From Planctomycetia bacterium (GTDB lineage: Bacteria; Planctomycetota; Planctomycetia; Pirellulales; JACPPG01), in NCBI GenBank assembly GCA_016191115.1, contig JACPPG010000034.1, forward strand, positions 1 through 64,000: a DNA stretch of 64,000 bases. The letters are read 5' to 3'. Positions 39,665-52,083 of this stretch are shown piece by piece (within the stretch, counting starts at the first letter, position 1; each line of letters begins with the position of its first letter). The translations under genes were made by a program, and so were the position numbers. A model generated the notes under the pieces. The model was not told the origin of the DNA and ran no database searches. It was given only the letters and a program-made list of their open reading frames with translations.

Positions 39665-42111
39665 GGCATGGCATCGCGGATGGGCTCGGCGTCGAGACTC
39701 TCGCGCACGATTCGCAAAAGAACCTCGGCATCGAACGGTTTTTGAATCAACCGCAACCCGCTCTTTTTGAGGAATTCCAGTTGCCCGGCGTCGGGATCGT
39801 AACCAGTGCAAATCACGACGGGCATTTCAGGCTTTTCGCGCTTGATCCGGTCGTGGACTTCCCGGCCCGTGCCATTAGGCATGACGGCATCGAGCAGCGC
39901 CAGCGCGATGTCGTCCGCGTGCGTCTCGAGCAACGCGATGGCTTCGGTGCCGTCAGCCGCGACAAGAAGCGAATAGCCGGCCTGCGTGAGAACGCGCTGG
40001 GCGAGTTGCCGGACGAGCGGGTCGTCCTCCGCCAGCAGGATCGTTTCGCTGCCCCCGTCCGAGCCGGCGGGCAGGTGTTGATCGGTCGGCGCCTCGACGC
40101 CGCCCGCGACCGGGAGATAGATTCTGAAGGTCGTTCCGCCCCCGGGCTCGCTCTGGACGTCGATCGCCCCGCCGTGCTGTTGGACGGTGCCATAGACCAT
40201 CGACAAGCCCAGGCCGGTGCCGCGTCCCACGTCCTTTGTGGTGAAGAACGGCTCAAAGATGCGCTCCTTGACCTCGGCCGACATGCCACACCCGGTATCC
40301 GCGATCGAGAACTCGACGTACAAGCCCGGCTCGATCGGAGGGTGCAGCGCGCCATAGGCCTCGCCGAGCGCGACTTGTTTTGTCGTTAGGGCCAGGCGGC
40401 CGCCCGACGGCATGGCGTCGCGGGCGTTGATGCAGAGATTCAAGAGCATTTGTTGCAAGAGGCCCGGGTCGGCGTGCAGCGTTCCGACGTCCTCGGCAAG
40501 GGAAACCTCGACCTCTATGTCTTCTCCGATCACGGACCGCAGCAGCTTCGCCAGATCGCCCACCACTTGACTTGGGTCGAGCACCGTGGGCTCGAGCACT
40601 TGATGGCGGCTGAACCCGAGTAACTGCCGCGTCAACGCGGTCGCTCGGTCGGCCGCCTTTTGCACTTGCCGCAGATCTTGCCGGGGCTGGGTATCGACGG
40701 GGAGGGCCTCCATGGCCAGCCGCGTGTAACCGCAGATGGCTTGCAATAGATTGTTGAACTCGTGGGCTATGCCGCCGGCCAGCGCGCCGACGGCTTCGAG
40801 CTTCTGCGAGTGGCGCAACTGTTTGTTCTTGTCCGAAAGCACGCTCTCCATTTGCACGCGTTCGGTGATGTCCGTGAGCGACCCGGCCATGCGATAGGCC
40901 TCGCCACGGTCGTTCCAAAGCGCCTGGCCCCGCGCGCAGAACCATCGGTACTCGCCGCACTTTGTTTGAAGACGATGATCGACAACGAAGGGCCGCCGCT
41001 CCGTGAGGTGTCGTTGGACCATCGCCAAGACGCCCTCGCGGTCGTCGGGGTGCAATCTTGTCACCCAGGCGCTGAATCGCTTCTCGAGTTCGCCGTCCGC
41101 ATAGCCGAGCATTTGCGCTAGCCGCGGCGACATGTAGGCGTCGCCCGTCAGGATGTTCCAATCCCATAGACCGTCCGTCGACCCGCGGACGGCCAGCTCG
41201 AAGCGCTCCCGGCTCGCGCGCAATTCGTCCGCCACGCGGCATCGCTCGATCCCCATGGCGATTCCGTCGGACACGGCGTCGAGGGCGTGAATAGTGACAT
41301 CCGACAACGCCTGCCGCGCGAACAGGGCAATGACGCCCACGAGGCGATCCTCGCACACGAGCGGGTAGCCGGCGAAGGCCACCATGCCCTCCCGCGCCGC
41401 CCATTCCTGATCGTGTACGCACGGATCGCCGATGACGGCGTTGGTCAAGAGCGGCTGCCGGTCCTGGGCAATCCTGCCGATCTTCCATTGGCCTACCGGC
41501 ACGCGCGCGTGCGCCCCGCCCAAATGCGTGTAGATGCCGGCGCTCGCCTGCAACTCCAGGACCTCTCGCTCCGCGTTCAACGTCCAGATGCGCGTGAACG
41601 CGGCGCCGAGCTGCCTCGTGATGACGTCGCAGCACTCCCGCAGCATGGTAGGCAAGCTCTCGCGCCGCGTGAGAATGACGCTGACCCTGGCCGTCAGCAG
41701 AGACAGGTGAATCTGCTCCTCCAGGGCCGCCTCGGCCCGCTTGCAGTAGCGAATGGACCGGCTCAAGGAGTCGGCCGAGAGACTCTGCTTCGTCAAGAAA
41801 TCCTGGGCACCGTGCCGCAGCGCGGCTTGCGCCACGGCCTCGTCATTGACATCCGTCAAAACGACGATCGGGATTCGCGGATGACGGGAACGGACCTCTT
41901 GCAGCGCCTCGATCCCGCTGTGCGTAGGCAACCCAAGGTCCAGCAGCACGACATCAAAGCGACCCGTATCCAGATGCCGCATGGCGTCGGACAATTGGGT
42001 GACCCCAATCACCTCGAACTCATCTTGAGCGCACCGCGTCACCGCGCGGGTGCCGCCCTCGGCGTCGGCGGAGTTGTCCTCGACGAGTAATATCCGGATG
42101 GGCGCTTGCAT
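39652..42111 (-). CDS. Hybrid histidine kinase (REC-GAF-PAS-HisKA-HATPase-REC)
   Basis: 819 residues from ATG 42111 (the frame continues to 42222). An N-terminal receiver (ILLVEDNSAD; VVLLDLGLPTHSG) is followed by a GAF domain (~155-320), a PAS/PAC domain (~330-450, GSTDGLWDWNILTG), the phosphoacceptor block ALAGGIAHEFNNLLQAICGY, an HATPase with DTGCGMS and GTGLGLS, and a C-terminal receiver (LALLDAVMPNGTG). The kinase core is of the HisKA 'HEFNN' subtype. Its overlap with the HD-GYP gene suggests that it phosphorylates that regulator. No membrane segment is seen. Confidence 0.92.
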   Translation of the reverse strand: MQAPIRILLVEDNSADAEGGTRAVTRCAQDEFEVIGVTQLSDAMRHLDTGRFDVVLLDLGLPTHSGIEALQEVRSRHPRIPIVVLTDVNDEAVAQAALRHGAQDFLTKQSLSADSLSRSIRYCKRAEAALEEQIHLSLLTARVSVILTRRESLPTMLRECCDVITRQLGAAFTRIWTLNAEREVLELQASAGIYTHLGGAHARVPVGQWKIGRIAQDRQPLLTNAVIGDPCVHDQEWAAREGMVAFAGYPLVCEDRLVGVIALFARQALSDVTIHALDAVSDGIAMGIERCRVADELRASRERFELAVRGSTDGLWDWNILTGDAYMSPRLAQMLGYADGELEKRFSAWVTRLHPDDREGVLAMVQRHLTERRPFVVDHRLQTKCGEYRWFCARGQALWNDRGEAYRMAGSLTDITERVQMESVLSDKNKQLRHSQKLEAVGALAGGIAHEFNNLLQAICGYTRLAMEALPVDTQPRQDLRQVQKAADRATALTRQLLGFSRHQVLEPTVLDPSQVVGDLAKLLRSVIGEDIEVEVSLAEDVGTLHADPGLLQQMLLNLCINARDAMPSGGRLALTTKQVALGEAYGALHPPIEPGLYVEFSIADTGCGMSAEVKERIFEPFFTTKDVGRGTGLGLSMVYGTVQQHGGAIDVQSEPGGGTTFRIYLPVAGGVEAPTDQHLPAGSDGGSETILLAEDDPLVRQLAQRVLTQAGYSLLVAADGTEAIALLETHADDIALALLDAVMPNGTGREVHDRIKREKPEMPVVICTGYDPDAGQLEFLKKSGLRLIQKPFDAEVLLRIVRESLDAEPIRDAMPCLK

Positions 42112-42504
42112 GGCGATGGCGTCGATCTGCGGGTCAGGCGATGCGCGGGCGTCCAGATAGCGTTCCAACGGTTGGGCCTCGCGTGGCCCTCGTCCCCACC
42201 TGAAACAATGGGATATTTTCAAGCGGTCTAGCCAGCGTGCTGCAAATGTTGGCTGCCAAGCGTCGGACTGCGATGGTCGTAAGCGTCGTAGTGCCCGAAC
42301 CGGCGACCACGTAACTGGCTGTTCGTGCCGGCGGCGATCCGGGGGGCACCAACCGTATTTCCTGCCCGGCTACTGGGTGTGGTTCGGCGCCGTGGGCTGC
42401 GGCGTGTGCATGGCGGTGGGCTGTGCGATCAGTTGTCTTCCGTTCGGTCGACCGCCTGGCAGCGAGCCCGCGGTCGACCAGCCTCGCAGTGCGCCCGACG
42501 CGTT
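42112..42504. other. Intergenic region with an open frame lacking a good start
   Basis: The 393 bases between the co-oriented xfp and hybrid-kinase genes hold a plus-strand frame that stays open from about 42170 to the TAG at 42506-42508. Its end reads FLPGYWVWFGAVGCGVC, MAVGCAISCLPFG, then a Pro-rich tail. The only usual start codons are the late GTG/ATG codons at 42377 and after, giving fewer than 45 residues. It may be a small membrane peptide, a relic or chance. Confidence 0.25.
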
Positions 42505-44958
42505 CTAGGCGCCAGCCGTCCTATCGGTAGTCGAGGAATGCCCCCACCGCCAGTCGCGCACAAGCGGCATGTCCTCGCCGTGCCGCGTGATGTAGCGGCG
42601 GTGGTCGATCAACAAGTCGCGCAGCGATTGCTTCACGTAAGCGGCTCGCGCGCCCAGGGCCGGCAGGCGATCGATCACGTCCCCCACCAGGTGGAACCGA
42701 TCGAGGTCGTTGCGCACGACCATGTCGAACGGCGTCGTGGTCGTCCCTTCCTCCTTGTACCCGCGGACGTGGAAGTTGTGATGGTTCGTGCGGCGATACG
42801 CCAACCGGTGAATCATCCAGGGATAGCCGTGGAACGCGAAAATCACCGGCTTGTCCTTCGTGAACAGCACGTCGAAGTCCTTGTCGGCCAGCCCGTGCGG
42901 ATGCTCCGTGGCGGGCTGCAAACGCATCAAGTCCACCACGTTCACCACGCGGATCTTCAGCTCCGGCAAATGCTGCCGCAGCAGGTCCACGGCCGCCAGC
43001 GTCTCGAGCGTCGGCACGTCGCCACAGCAGGCCATGACGACGTCGGGCTCCGCGCCGCAGTCGTTGCTGGCCCATTCCCAGATGCCGATCCCGGCCGTGC
43101 AGTGCTTGATCGCCTGATCCATCGAGAGCCATTGCGGTGCCGGCTGCTTGCCGGCGACGATTACGTTGACGTAGTCCCGGCTGCGCAGGCAGTGGTCCGT
43201 CACGCTCAATAGCGTGTTGGCGTCGGGCGGCAGATAGACGCGGATCACCTCGGCCTTTTTGTTGACGACGTGGTCGAGAAAGCCGGGATCCTGGTGGCTG
43301 AAGCCGTTGTGGTCCTGCCGCCAGACGTGCGAGGTGAGCAAGTAGTTGAGCGATGCGATTTGCGCCCGCCAGGGCAGTTGCCGCGTGACCTTGAGCCACT
43401 TGGCGTGCTGATTGAACATCGAGTCGATGATGTGGACGAACGCCTCGTAGCAAGAGAAGAAGCCGTGGCGCCCCGTCAGCAGGTAGCCTTCGAGCCAGCC
43501 CTGGCACTGGTGCTCGCTGAGCATCTCCATCACGCGGCCGTCGGGCGACACGTGGTCGTCCAGCGGGATCCGCTCCGCCACCGAGCACCGATCGGTGACC
43601 TCGAACACCGCGTTCCATCGATTGGACGCGGTCTCGTCAGGGCTGAAGACGCGAAAGTTGCGCTCCTCGGCGTTGAGCTTCAGCACGTCGCGAATGAAGG
43701 CCCCCTGCACGCGGGTCGCCTCGGCATCGGCGGCGCCCGGCGCGGGCACGTCGACCGCGTACGCCTGAAAGTCAGGCAACCGCAGCGCGCGCAAGAGCAG
43801 CCCGCCGTTGGCGTGGGGATTGGCGCTCATGCGGCGCGGGCCCTGCGGGGCCAGTTGGGCCAGCTCGGCTCTCAGTCGCCCGTCCGCGTCGAAGAGTTCT
43901 TCGGGCCGATAGCTCTTCATCCACTCCTCGAGAATCCGCACGTGGGCGGGCTTTTCCATGTCGCCCATCGGCACCTGATGGGCGCGGAACGTCCCTTCGA
44001 TCGGCTTGCCGTCCACCTTGTCGGGACCGGTCCAACCCTTGGGCGTGCGGAGAACGATCATCGGCCAGCACGGGCGCTTCCGATCGTTGCCGTCGCGCGC
44101 CGCGGCCTGAATCCGCTTGATGTCGGCGATCGCGCGGTCGAGCGCGGCCGCCATTTTGCGGTGCATCGGCGCGGGATCGAGCTGCCGCGCGAAGGGATCG
44201 TCGCCTTGCACGAAGTAGGGCACGTAGCCGTAGCCGCGGAACAGTTGCTCGAGTTCCTCATCGCTGATCCGCGCGAGCACCGTGGGGCCGGCGATCTTGT
44301 ATCCGTTCAGGTGCAAGATGGGGAGCACCGCGCCGTCGGTGACCGGGTTGAGGAACTTGTTGGAATGCCAGCTTGTCGCCAGGGGACCGGTCTCGGCTTC
44401 GCCGTCGCCGACGATGGCCGCCACGATCAAATCCGGATTGTCAAACGCGGCGCCATAGGCGTGCGACAGCGCATAGCCCAATTCGCCCCCTTCGTGGATC
44501 GAGCCGGGCGTTTCCGGCGCGACATGGCTGGGAATCCCGCCGGGAAAGGAGAACTGCATGAAGAGCCGTTGCATCCCCTCCTCGTCCCGCGACACGCTGG
44601 AGTACACCTCGCTGTAGGTGCCTTCCAGGTACGCGTTGGCCACGGCGGCGGGCCCGCCGTGCCCCGGCCCCATCACGTAGATCATGTCCAGATCATGCTC
44701 GTTGATGATCCGGTTGAGATGCACGTAGATGAAGTTCAGTCCGGGCGTGGTGCCCCAGTGGCCCAGCAGGCGCGGCTTGATGTGCTCGCGCGTGAGCGGT
44801 TCTTTCAGTAACGGGTTGTCGAGCAGGTAGATCTGCCCGACCGACAGGTAGTTGGCCGCGCACCAGTAGCGGTGCATCTTGTCGAGCAGATCGGCGGGTA
44901 TTTCCCGCGGCGCGGGCGGCGCGGCCGATCGCGGTATTTTTGTGGAAACGTCGGGCAT
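42505..44958 (-). CDS. xfp: Xylulose-5-phosphate/fructose-6-phosphate phosphoketolase
   Basis: 817 residues, the full length for the family. The thiamine-diphosphate enzyme marks include [19 protein letters not shown] (in part [11 protein letters not shown]), [36 protein letters not shown] (in part [10 protein letters not shown]) and the C-terminal [18 protein letters not shown] block. It splits xylulose 5-phosphate or fructose 6-phosphate with phosphate to acetyl phosphate plus an aldose phosphate. It starts one base after the ackA stop codon on the same strand, so acetyl phosphate would pass to acetate kinase and yield ATP. Confidence 0.97.
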   Translation of the reverse strand: MPDVSTKIPRSAAPPAPREIPADLLDKMHRYWCAANYLSVGQIYLLDNPLLKEPLTREHIKPRLLGHWGTTPGLNFIYVHLNRIINEHDLDMIYVMGPGHGGPAAVANAYLEGTYSEVYSSVSRDEEGMQRLFMQFSFPGGIPSHVAPETPGSIHEGGELGYALSHAYGAAFDNPDLIVAAIVGDGEAETGPLATSWHSNKFLNPVTDGAVLPILHLNGYKIAGPTVLARISDEELEQLFRGYGYVPYFVQGDDPFARQLDPAPMHRKMAAALDRAIADIKRIQAAARDGNDRKRPCWPMIVLRTPKGWTGPDKVDGKPIEGTFRAHQVPMGDMEKPAHVRILEEWMKSYRPEELFDADGRLRAELAQLAPQGPRRMSANPHANGGLLLRALRLPDFQAYAVDVPAPGAADAEATRVQGAFIRDVLKLNAEERNFRVFSPDETASNRWNAVFEVTDRCSVAERIPLDDHVSPDGRVMEMLSEHQCQGWLEGYLLTGRHGFFSCYEAFVHIIDSMFNQHAKWLKVTRQLPWRAQIASLNYLLTSHVWRQDHNGFSHQDPGFLDHVVNKKAEVIRVYLPPDANTLLSVTDHCLRSRDYVNVIVAGKQPAPQWLSMDQAIKHCTAGIGIWEWASNDCGAEPDVVMACCGDVPTLETLAAVDLLRQHLPELKIRVVNVVDLMRLQPATEHPHGLADKDFDVLFTKDKPVIFAFHGYPWMIHRLAYRRTNHHNFHVRGYKEEGTTTTPFDMVVRNDLDRFHLVGDVIDRLPALGARAAYVKQSLRDLLIDHRRYITRHGEDMPLVRDWRWGHSSTTDRTAGA

Positions 44959-44959
44959 G

Positions 44960-46156
44960 TCAGACTCCCTTCGGGAATAGCAGATTCTTCGTGTGCCGGG
45001 CGATCATCCGGTCTTCGTCCGTCTTGATGACGCGGACGGAAACCCGGCTGTCGGCGGTGGAGATGAGATCGGCGCTTTCCTTGTTGCGGGCGCTGTCCAA
45101 CCGCACGCCCAGGAACTCTAGGTCGCCGCAGATGCGCTCGCGGATCGGCGGGGCGTTCTCGCCGATGCCTCCGGTAAACACCAGTGTATCGAGTCCCCCC
45201 AGCGCGGCCGCGTATCCGCCCAGGAACTTCCTGGCCTGGTAGCAGAAAAGATCGATCGCCTCCGCGGCAGCCGGATCGTTGTCGGCCGCCGCCAAGAGAT
45301 CGCGCATGTCGGCGCTGCGGCCGGACACGCCCAACAGTCCAGCCTGGTGGTTCACCAGCCGCGCCAGCTCCCGTGCCGTCTGAGCCTTCGTTTCCAGCAA
45401 GTATACGAGCACGCCCGGATCCAAGTCGCCAGTCCGCGTGCCCATGACGAGCCCGCCGGCGGGCGTGAACCCCATGGACGTGTCGAGGCACGCGCCGCGG
45501 TTCACTGCCGCCATGCTGGCGCCGTTTCCCAAGTGGGCCAGCACGGCCCTGCCGCCAGCGTTGGCCGGATCGAGCGTGCGCAGTTGGTCGACAAGGTACT
45601 CGTACGACAGACCGTGAAAGCCATAGCGCACGACGCCTTCGGCCGCCAGCTCGCGCGGCAGGGGCAAGAGCCGCGCGTGCCGGGGAAGCGTGCGATGGAA
45701 CCCCGTGTCGAAGCAGGCGACCTGCGGGCAGGTTCCCAACACGGATTGCGCCACCTCGATCGCCAGGATCGCTTGCGGCAAGTGATTGGGCGCCAGCCGG
45801 ACGCACGCGCGCAACTCCTCCAGGAGTGCCGCGTCGATCACGTGCGGCGCGGCGTATTTCGGCCCGCCGTGGACGATACGATGCCCCACGCCGGCTATCG
45901 GGCCGACCTCGCGCCGTCCCTCGATCCATGCCAGGACCTGCCGCAGGGCGACGCCGTGGTCCGGAAACGTCTCCTCGCGATCCAAGAGCACGTCGCCGCC
46001 CTCGGCGGTAATGCGCAATCGGCCCTCCGCAAGGCCCACCCGCTGTGCCTCGGCCGCGAAAAGCAGTTGCCCGCCATCGTCCGCGCCGAAAACGGCCGCC
46101 TTCAGGCTCGAAGAGCCGGTGTTGATCGTCAGCAGGTGGAAGCGGCTCGATGCCAT
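44960..46156 (-). CDS. ackA: Acetate kinase
   Basis: 398 residues from ATG 46156. ASKHA-fold marks: [12 protein letters not shown] at the N-terminus (phosphate-binding), [12 protein letters not shown] near residue 80, [54 protein letters not shown] (in part [16 protein letters not shown]) and [15 protein letters not shown] (ATP-binding). It makes ATP and acetate from acetyl phosphate. It is the first gene of a two-gene operon with phosphoketolase, and no phosphotransacetylase gene is next to it. Confidence 0.97.
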   Translation of the reverse strand: MASSRFHLLTINTGSSSLKAAVFGADDGGQLLFAAEAQRVGLAEGRLRITAEGGDVLLDREETFPDHGVALRQVLAWIEGRREVGPIAGVGHRIVHGGPKYAAPHVIDAALLEELRACVRLAPNHLPQAILAIEVAQSVLGTCPQVACFDTGFHRTLPRHARLLPLPRELAAEGVVRYGFHGLSYEYLVDQLRTLDPANAGGRAVLAHLGNGASMAAVNRGACLDTSMGFTPAGGLVMGTRTGDLDPGVLVYLLETKAQTARELARLVNHQAGLLGVSGRSADMRDLLAAADNDPAAAEAIDLFCYQARKFLGGYAAALGGLDTLVFTGGIGENAPPIRERICGDLEFLGVRLDSARNKESADLISTADSRVSVRVIKTDEDRMIARHTKNLLFPKGV

Positions 46157-46427
46157 GTGACCAGGGTCTGCGATTCGCGCCGACTTGGTGTGCCGCCCGC
46201 CGTGCTTCAGCATTCGCTTCTGGCGACGCTCAGCTTAGCACAGACCGGCCGCCGGCCCGAGTGAGCTTTTGCGCCGGGCGGCCGGATGTCGCTCCCCGGC
46301 GTCGCATTCGACGTCGCGCGGATGCCGTCTTGATGGTTCCGCGGGCTGGACCTAGAGTGAACCTGTCCTTTCCATCTCGATCCCGCCAACGGAACAAGCG
46401 CCGCTTCGGCCGCGGCCAACAGCTCAC

Positions 46428-47300
46428 ATGGGACTTCTGGACAGCCTGAAATCGGTCCTCTCGGGCGGAAAGGTCGACGTCCGCTCGCGATACGAATTCT
46501 TGCGCGAGGCGATCTCCGGCACGATGTCCAAGTTCTACATGGCCCGCGATCGCCAGACCGGCCAGATCGTCGGCCTGAAGATCCTCGACCCGGAGAAAAC
46601 GGTCGCCTTCGAGTCGCGGTTCAAGGGGCTCAAAAAACCCAGCGAAGGGGAAATCATCAAGAGCATCTCGCATCCCCACATCGTCAAGGTGTTGCTCTAC
46701 GGGACGACGCTACAGGGCGAGCCCTTTGTGGTCATGGAGTTTCTCGACGGGCCGGGCCTGAACTCGCTGGTGATTGGCCGCAGCCCGCTATTGGACGGGC
46801 GCCGGGTGAAGCTCATCCGCCAGGCGGCCGAGGCGCTCAAGGCCGTGCACGAGGCGGGCTACATCCACCGCGACATCTGCCCGCGCAATTTCATGGTGGC
46901 CCCCGACGGTGAGAACCTGAAGCTGATCGACTTCGGGCTCACCGTGCCCGCCACGCCCCCCTTCATGCAGCCGGGGAACCGGACGGGGACGCCCAACTAC
47001 ATGGCGCCCGAGCTGGTGCGGCGGTTGGCGACCGATCAGCGGCTGGACGTGTTCGCCTTCGGCGTCAGCGCCTACGAGCTGTGTACGTTCAACCTGCCGT
47101 GGGAGCGGGGCACGACCGGGCAGGTGGCGATGACGCACGCGGCCAACGCGCCGGCCGACATTCGCCGCTATCGGCCGAACATCAACCCCACGCTGGCCAA
47201 GGCGATCACGTGGTGTATCGAGCAGAAGCCCGACAAACGCTGCCCATCGATGGAAGAATTCCTGCGTGCGATCAAGGACGTGAAGACGGAGGACGTTTAG
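46428..47300 (+). CDS. Hanks-type serine/threonine kinase, cytoplasmic
   Basis: 290 residues consisting of a single kinase domain. ATP-binding Lys is in VGLKIL, the catalytic loop is HRDICPRNFM (Lys of the loop replaced by Cys-Pro-Arg context, Asn kept) and the metal site is IDFGLT. NYMAPE follows in the activation segment. There is no membrane segment or extra domain. HRDICPRN instead of HRDLKPEN is found in a planctomycete kinase subgroup; the Lys that contacts the phosphate is missing, so activity is likely but not certain. It is divergent from ackA. Confidence 0.88.
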   Translation: MGLLDSLKSVLSGGKVDVRSRYEFLREAISGTMSKFYMARDRQTGQIVGLKILDPEKTVAFESRFKGLKKPSEGEIIKSISHPHIVKVLLYGTTLQGEPFVVMEFLDGPGLNSLVIGRSPLLDGRRVKLIRQAAEALKAVHEAGYIHRDICPRNFMVAPDGENLKLIDFGLTVPATPPFMQPGNRTGTPNYMAPELVRRLATDQRLDVFAFGVSAYELCTFNLPWERGTTGQVAMTHAANAPADIRRYRPNINPTLAKAITWCIEQKPDKRCPSMEEFLRAIKDVKTEDV

Positions 47301-47319
47301 CTGGGACAGGTGGCTAAGC

Positions 47320-47350
47320 CGCAAGCGTGCTGGAGCGCCGAACGCTTGCG
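47320..47350. repeat. CGCAAGCGT/ACGCTTGCG dyad after a kinase gene
   Basis: A perfect 9-bp inverted repeat (47320-47328 and 47342-47350) lies 20 bases after the kinase stop codon. The flanking TAAGCCGCAAGCGTGC is of a common planctomycete repeat type. There is no U-run, so it is not called a terminator. Confidence 0.55.
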
Positions 47351-47518
47351 AGGCCCTTGGGCGGCGGCCCGTGGATCGTTGCGCTCGTTTCTGCCAGCGT
47401 GAAAGGGCTTGCAATCCGGCCGCGAAACGGCCACCTTTAGCACTGAATCTGGTGCCCCGAAGGGAGCGGGTTCGTGCAATCGCGGACGCGCAGGGGTTTT
47501 TTTCTGGAGTCTTGACGC

Positions 47519-49852
<2,334 letters not shown>

Positions 49853-49956
49853 GGGCGACAGCAGCGAATAGCGATTAGCCGCAGAGAATCAGAGTCCATG
49901 CGTGGTGCTCGCAGAGCGCCCTACAACCGACCACCATTTACCGACCGACCAAGATC

Positions 49957-52044
49957 ATGCATCACGCGACAAAAAGACGATCAACGATCCTGGGAGCATT
50001 CCTGATGACGCTTGCCACGGCCCATGCGCTACAGGCCGACGAGGGGATGTGGCTGTTTACCAATCCGCCCGCCAAGATGCTCAAGGAGAAGTACGGCTTT
50101 GAACCCACCGCCGAGTGGCTCAAGCACGTCCGCCAATCGAGCGTCCGCTTCAATAGCGGCGGGTCCGGCTCGTTCGTCTCGTCCGATGGCTTGGTGATGA
50201 CCAACCATCACGTCGGCGCCGATTGTTTGCAAAAACTGAGCACCGCCGAAAAGGACCTCATCAAGACAGGTTTTCACGCCCGCACCCGCGACGAGGAGGT
50301 GAAGTGCGTCGACTTGGAATTGAACGTGCTCGTGGACATCGAGGACGTGACCGACCGCGTGAAGGCGGCCGTCACTGACGAGTCCGACCAGGCCGAGGCC
50401 CGCAAGCAGCGCCTGGCCGTGATGAACACCATCGAGAAGGAATCGTTCGATAAGACCGGGCTGCGCAGCGACGTGGTCACGCTCTATCACGGCGGCAAGT
50501 ACCACCTGTACCGCTACAAGAAATACACCGACGTGCGGCTGGTATTCGCGCCGGAGAAGGACATCGCCTTTTTTGGCGGCGACCCTGACAACTTCGAGTA
50601 CCCGCGATACGACCTCGATATCTGCTTCTTCCGCGTGTACGAGGACGGCAAGCCGGCCAAGATCAAGGACTTTCTCCGTTGGAGCCCCGCGGGCGCCAAG
50701 GACGGCGAGCTGATCTTCGTCTCCGGGCATCCCGGCCGCACCAATCGGCTGGACACGGTCACGCACCTGGAGTTCTTGCGCGACGTGGCGTTCCCCGCGG
50801 TCCTGGACATGATCCGCCGCCGCGAAATCGCGCTGCGGACCTACGCCGAGCGCGGGAAAGAGAACATGCGCCGCGCTCAGGACGAGCTGTTTGGCTATCA
50901 GAACAGTCGCAAGGCGCGGCTGGGCGGCCTGGCCGGCTTGCAGGACCCGGCGGTGATGGGCCGCAAACACCACGAGGAGCAGGCCCTGCGCGACGCCGTG
51001 ATGAAGGACCCCAAGCTCAAGAAGGAGTACGGCGACGCCTGGGACACAGTCGCCAAGTCGATCGAGGTGCTGGAAGAGATCTACGACGACTATCAACTGC
51101 TCGAGCAGGGGCGGGCCTTCAATTCCCACCTGTTCAGCATCGCCCGCATGCTCTTGCGTCTCTCGGAGGAAACCACCAAGCCCAATCCCGAGCGGCTGCG
51201 GGAATACGCCGAGGCCGGCCTGGACTCGCTCAAGCAGCAGCTCTTCTCCGAAGCGCCGATCTACCCGGACCTGGAGATCGTCAAGTTGGCCGACTCGCTG
51301 GGCATGCTGATGGAGATCAAAGGGGCCGACAACCCCTTGATGAAGCAGGTTCTGGCGGGTAAGTCGCCGCGCGAGCGCGCGGCCGAGCTGGTGAGCGGCT
51401 CAAAACTGGCCGACGTCGCGCTCCGCAAGCAATTGGCCGAAAGCGGCGCAAGCGCCATCGACAACTCCGACGACCCGATGATCCGCCTGGCGAAGCTCGC
51501 GGACAAGCCGGCCCGCAAGGTGCGCCGCACGTACGAGGAGCAAGTCGACGAGCCGCAGCGGCAGGCGTACGGCAAGATCGCGCAGGCCCGCTTCGCGATC
51601 TACGGCGACAGCGTCTATCCCGACGCCACGTTCACGCTGCGGCTGGCCTACGGCACCGTGGCCGGCTATCAGGAGGCAGGCCAGACGATGCCTCCGTGGA
51701 CCACGATCGGCGGCGCGTACGAACACTCGCGCGAGCACGGCGGAAAGGACCCCTTCGAGCTGCCGGAAAGCTGGATCAAGCACAAGGGCGACCTGAACCT
51801 GGCCACGCCCTTCAACTTCGTCAGCACCGCCGACATCATCGGCGGCAACTCCGGCAGCCCCGTGATCAATCGCCAGGGAGAAGTGGTGGGCATCATCTTC
51901 GACGGCAACATCCAGTCGCTGGTGCTCGACTTCATCTACACGCGGGATCAAGCACGGGCCACCAGCGTTCACTCGGCCTCGATCGCCGAAGCGCTCCGCA
52001 AGGTCTACGGCGCGAGCGAGCTGGCCGACGAACTTGGGCGATAG
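49957..52044 (+). CDS. S46-family dipeptidyl peptidase
   Basis: 695 residues, the usual length for DPP7/DPP11-type S46 peptidases. A signal peptide (residues ~1-27, ILGAFLMTLATAHALQA) precedes EGMWLFTNPPAKML, the typical mature N-terminus. The catalytic His is in VMTNHHVGADC (His84/His85), and the serine is in IIGGNSGSPVIN (Ser632). The trypsin-like double barrel is interrupted by a long helical domain (~290-570). It removes dipeptides from peptide N-termini outside the cytoplasm; the neighbouring OPT transporter could import the products. Confidence 0.93.
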   Translation: MHHATKRRSTILGAFLMTLATAHALQADEGMWLFTNPPAKMLKEKYGFEPTAEWLKHVRQSSVRFNSGGSGSFVSSDGLVMTNHHVGADCLQKLSTAEKDLIKTGFHARTRDEEVKCVDLELNVLVDIEDVTDRVKAAVTDESDQAEARKQRLAVMNTIEKESFDKTGLRSDVVTLYHGGKYHLYRYKKYTDVRLVFAPEKDIAFFGGDPDNFEYPRYDLDICFFRVYEDGKPAKIKDFLRWSPAGAKDGELIFVSGHPGRTNRLDTVTHLEFLRDVAFPAVLDMIRRREIALRTYAERGKENMRRAQDELFGYQNSRKARLGGLAGLQDPAVMGRKHHEEQALRDAVMKDPKLKKEYGDAWDTVAKSIEVLEEIYDDYQLLEQGRAFNSHLFSIARMLLRLSEETTKPNPERLREYAEAGLDSLKQQLFSEAPIYPDLEIVKLADSLGMLMEIKGADNPLMKQVLAGKSPRERAAELVSGSKLADVALRKQLAESGASAIDNSDDPMIRLAKLADKPARKVRRTYEEQVDEPQRQAYGKIAQARFAIYGDSVYPDATFTLRLAYGTVAGYQEAGQTMPPWTTIGGAYEHSREHGGKDPFELPESWIKHKGDLNLATPFNFVSTADIIGGNSGSPVINRQGEVVGIIFDGNIQSLVLDFIYTRDQARATSVHSASIAEALRKVYGASELADELGR

Positions 52045-52083
52045 TGGCTCTGGCCTCTCGCCTGTGGCCTCTGGCCTATTTTT

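Noticed and set aside
47320..47350. Intrinsic terminator after the kinase gene at 47300
   Set aside because: A good stem is present but there is no T-run after it; it is kept only as a dyad repeat.
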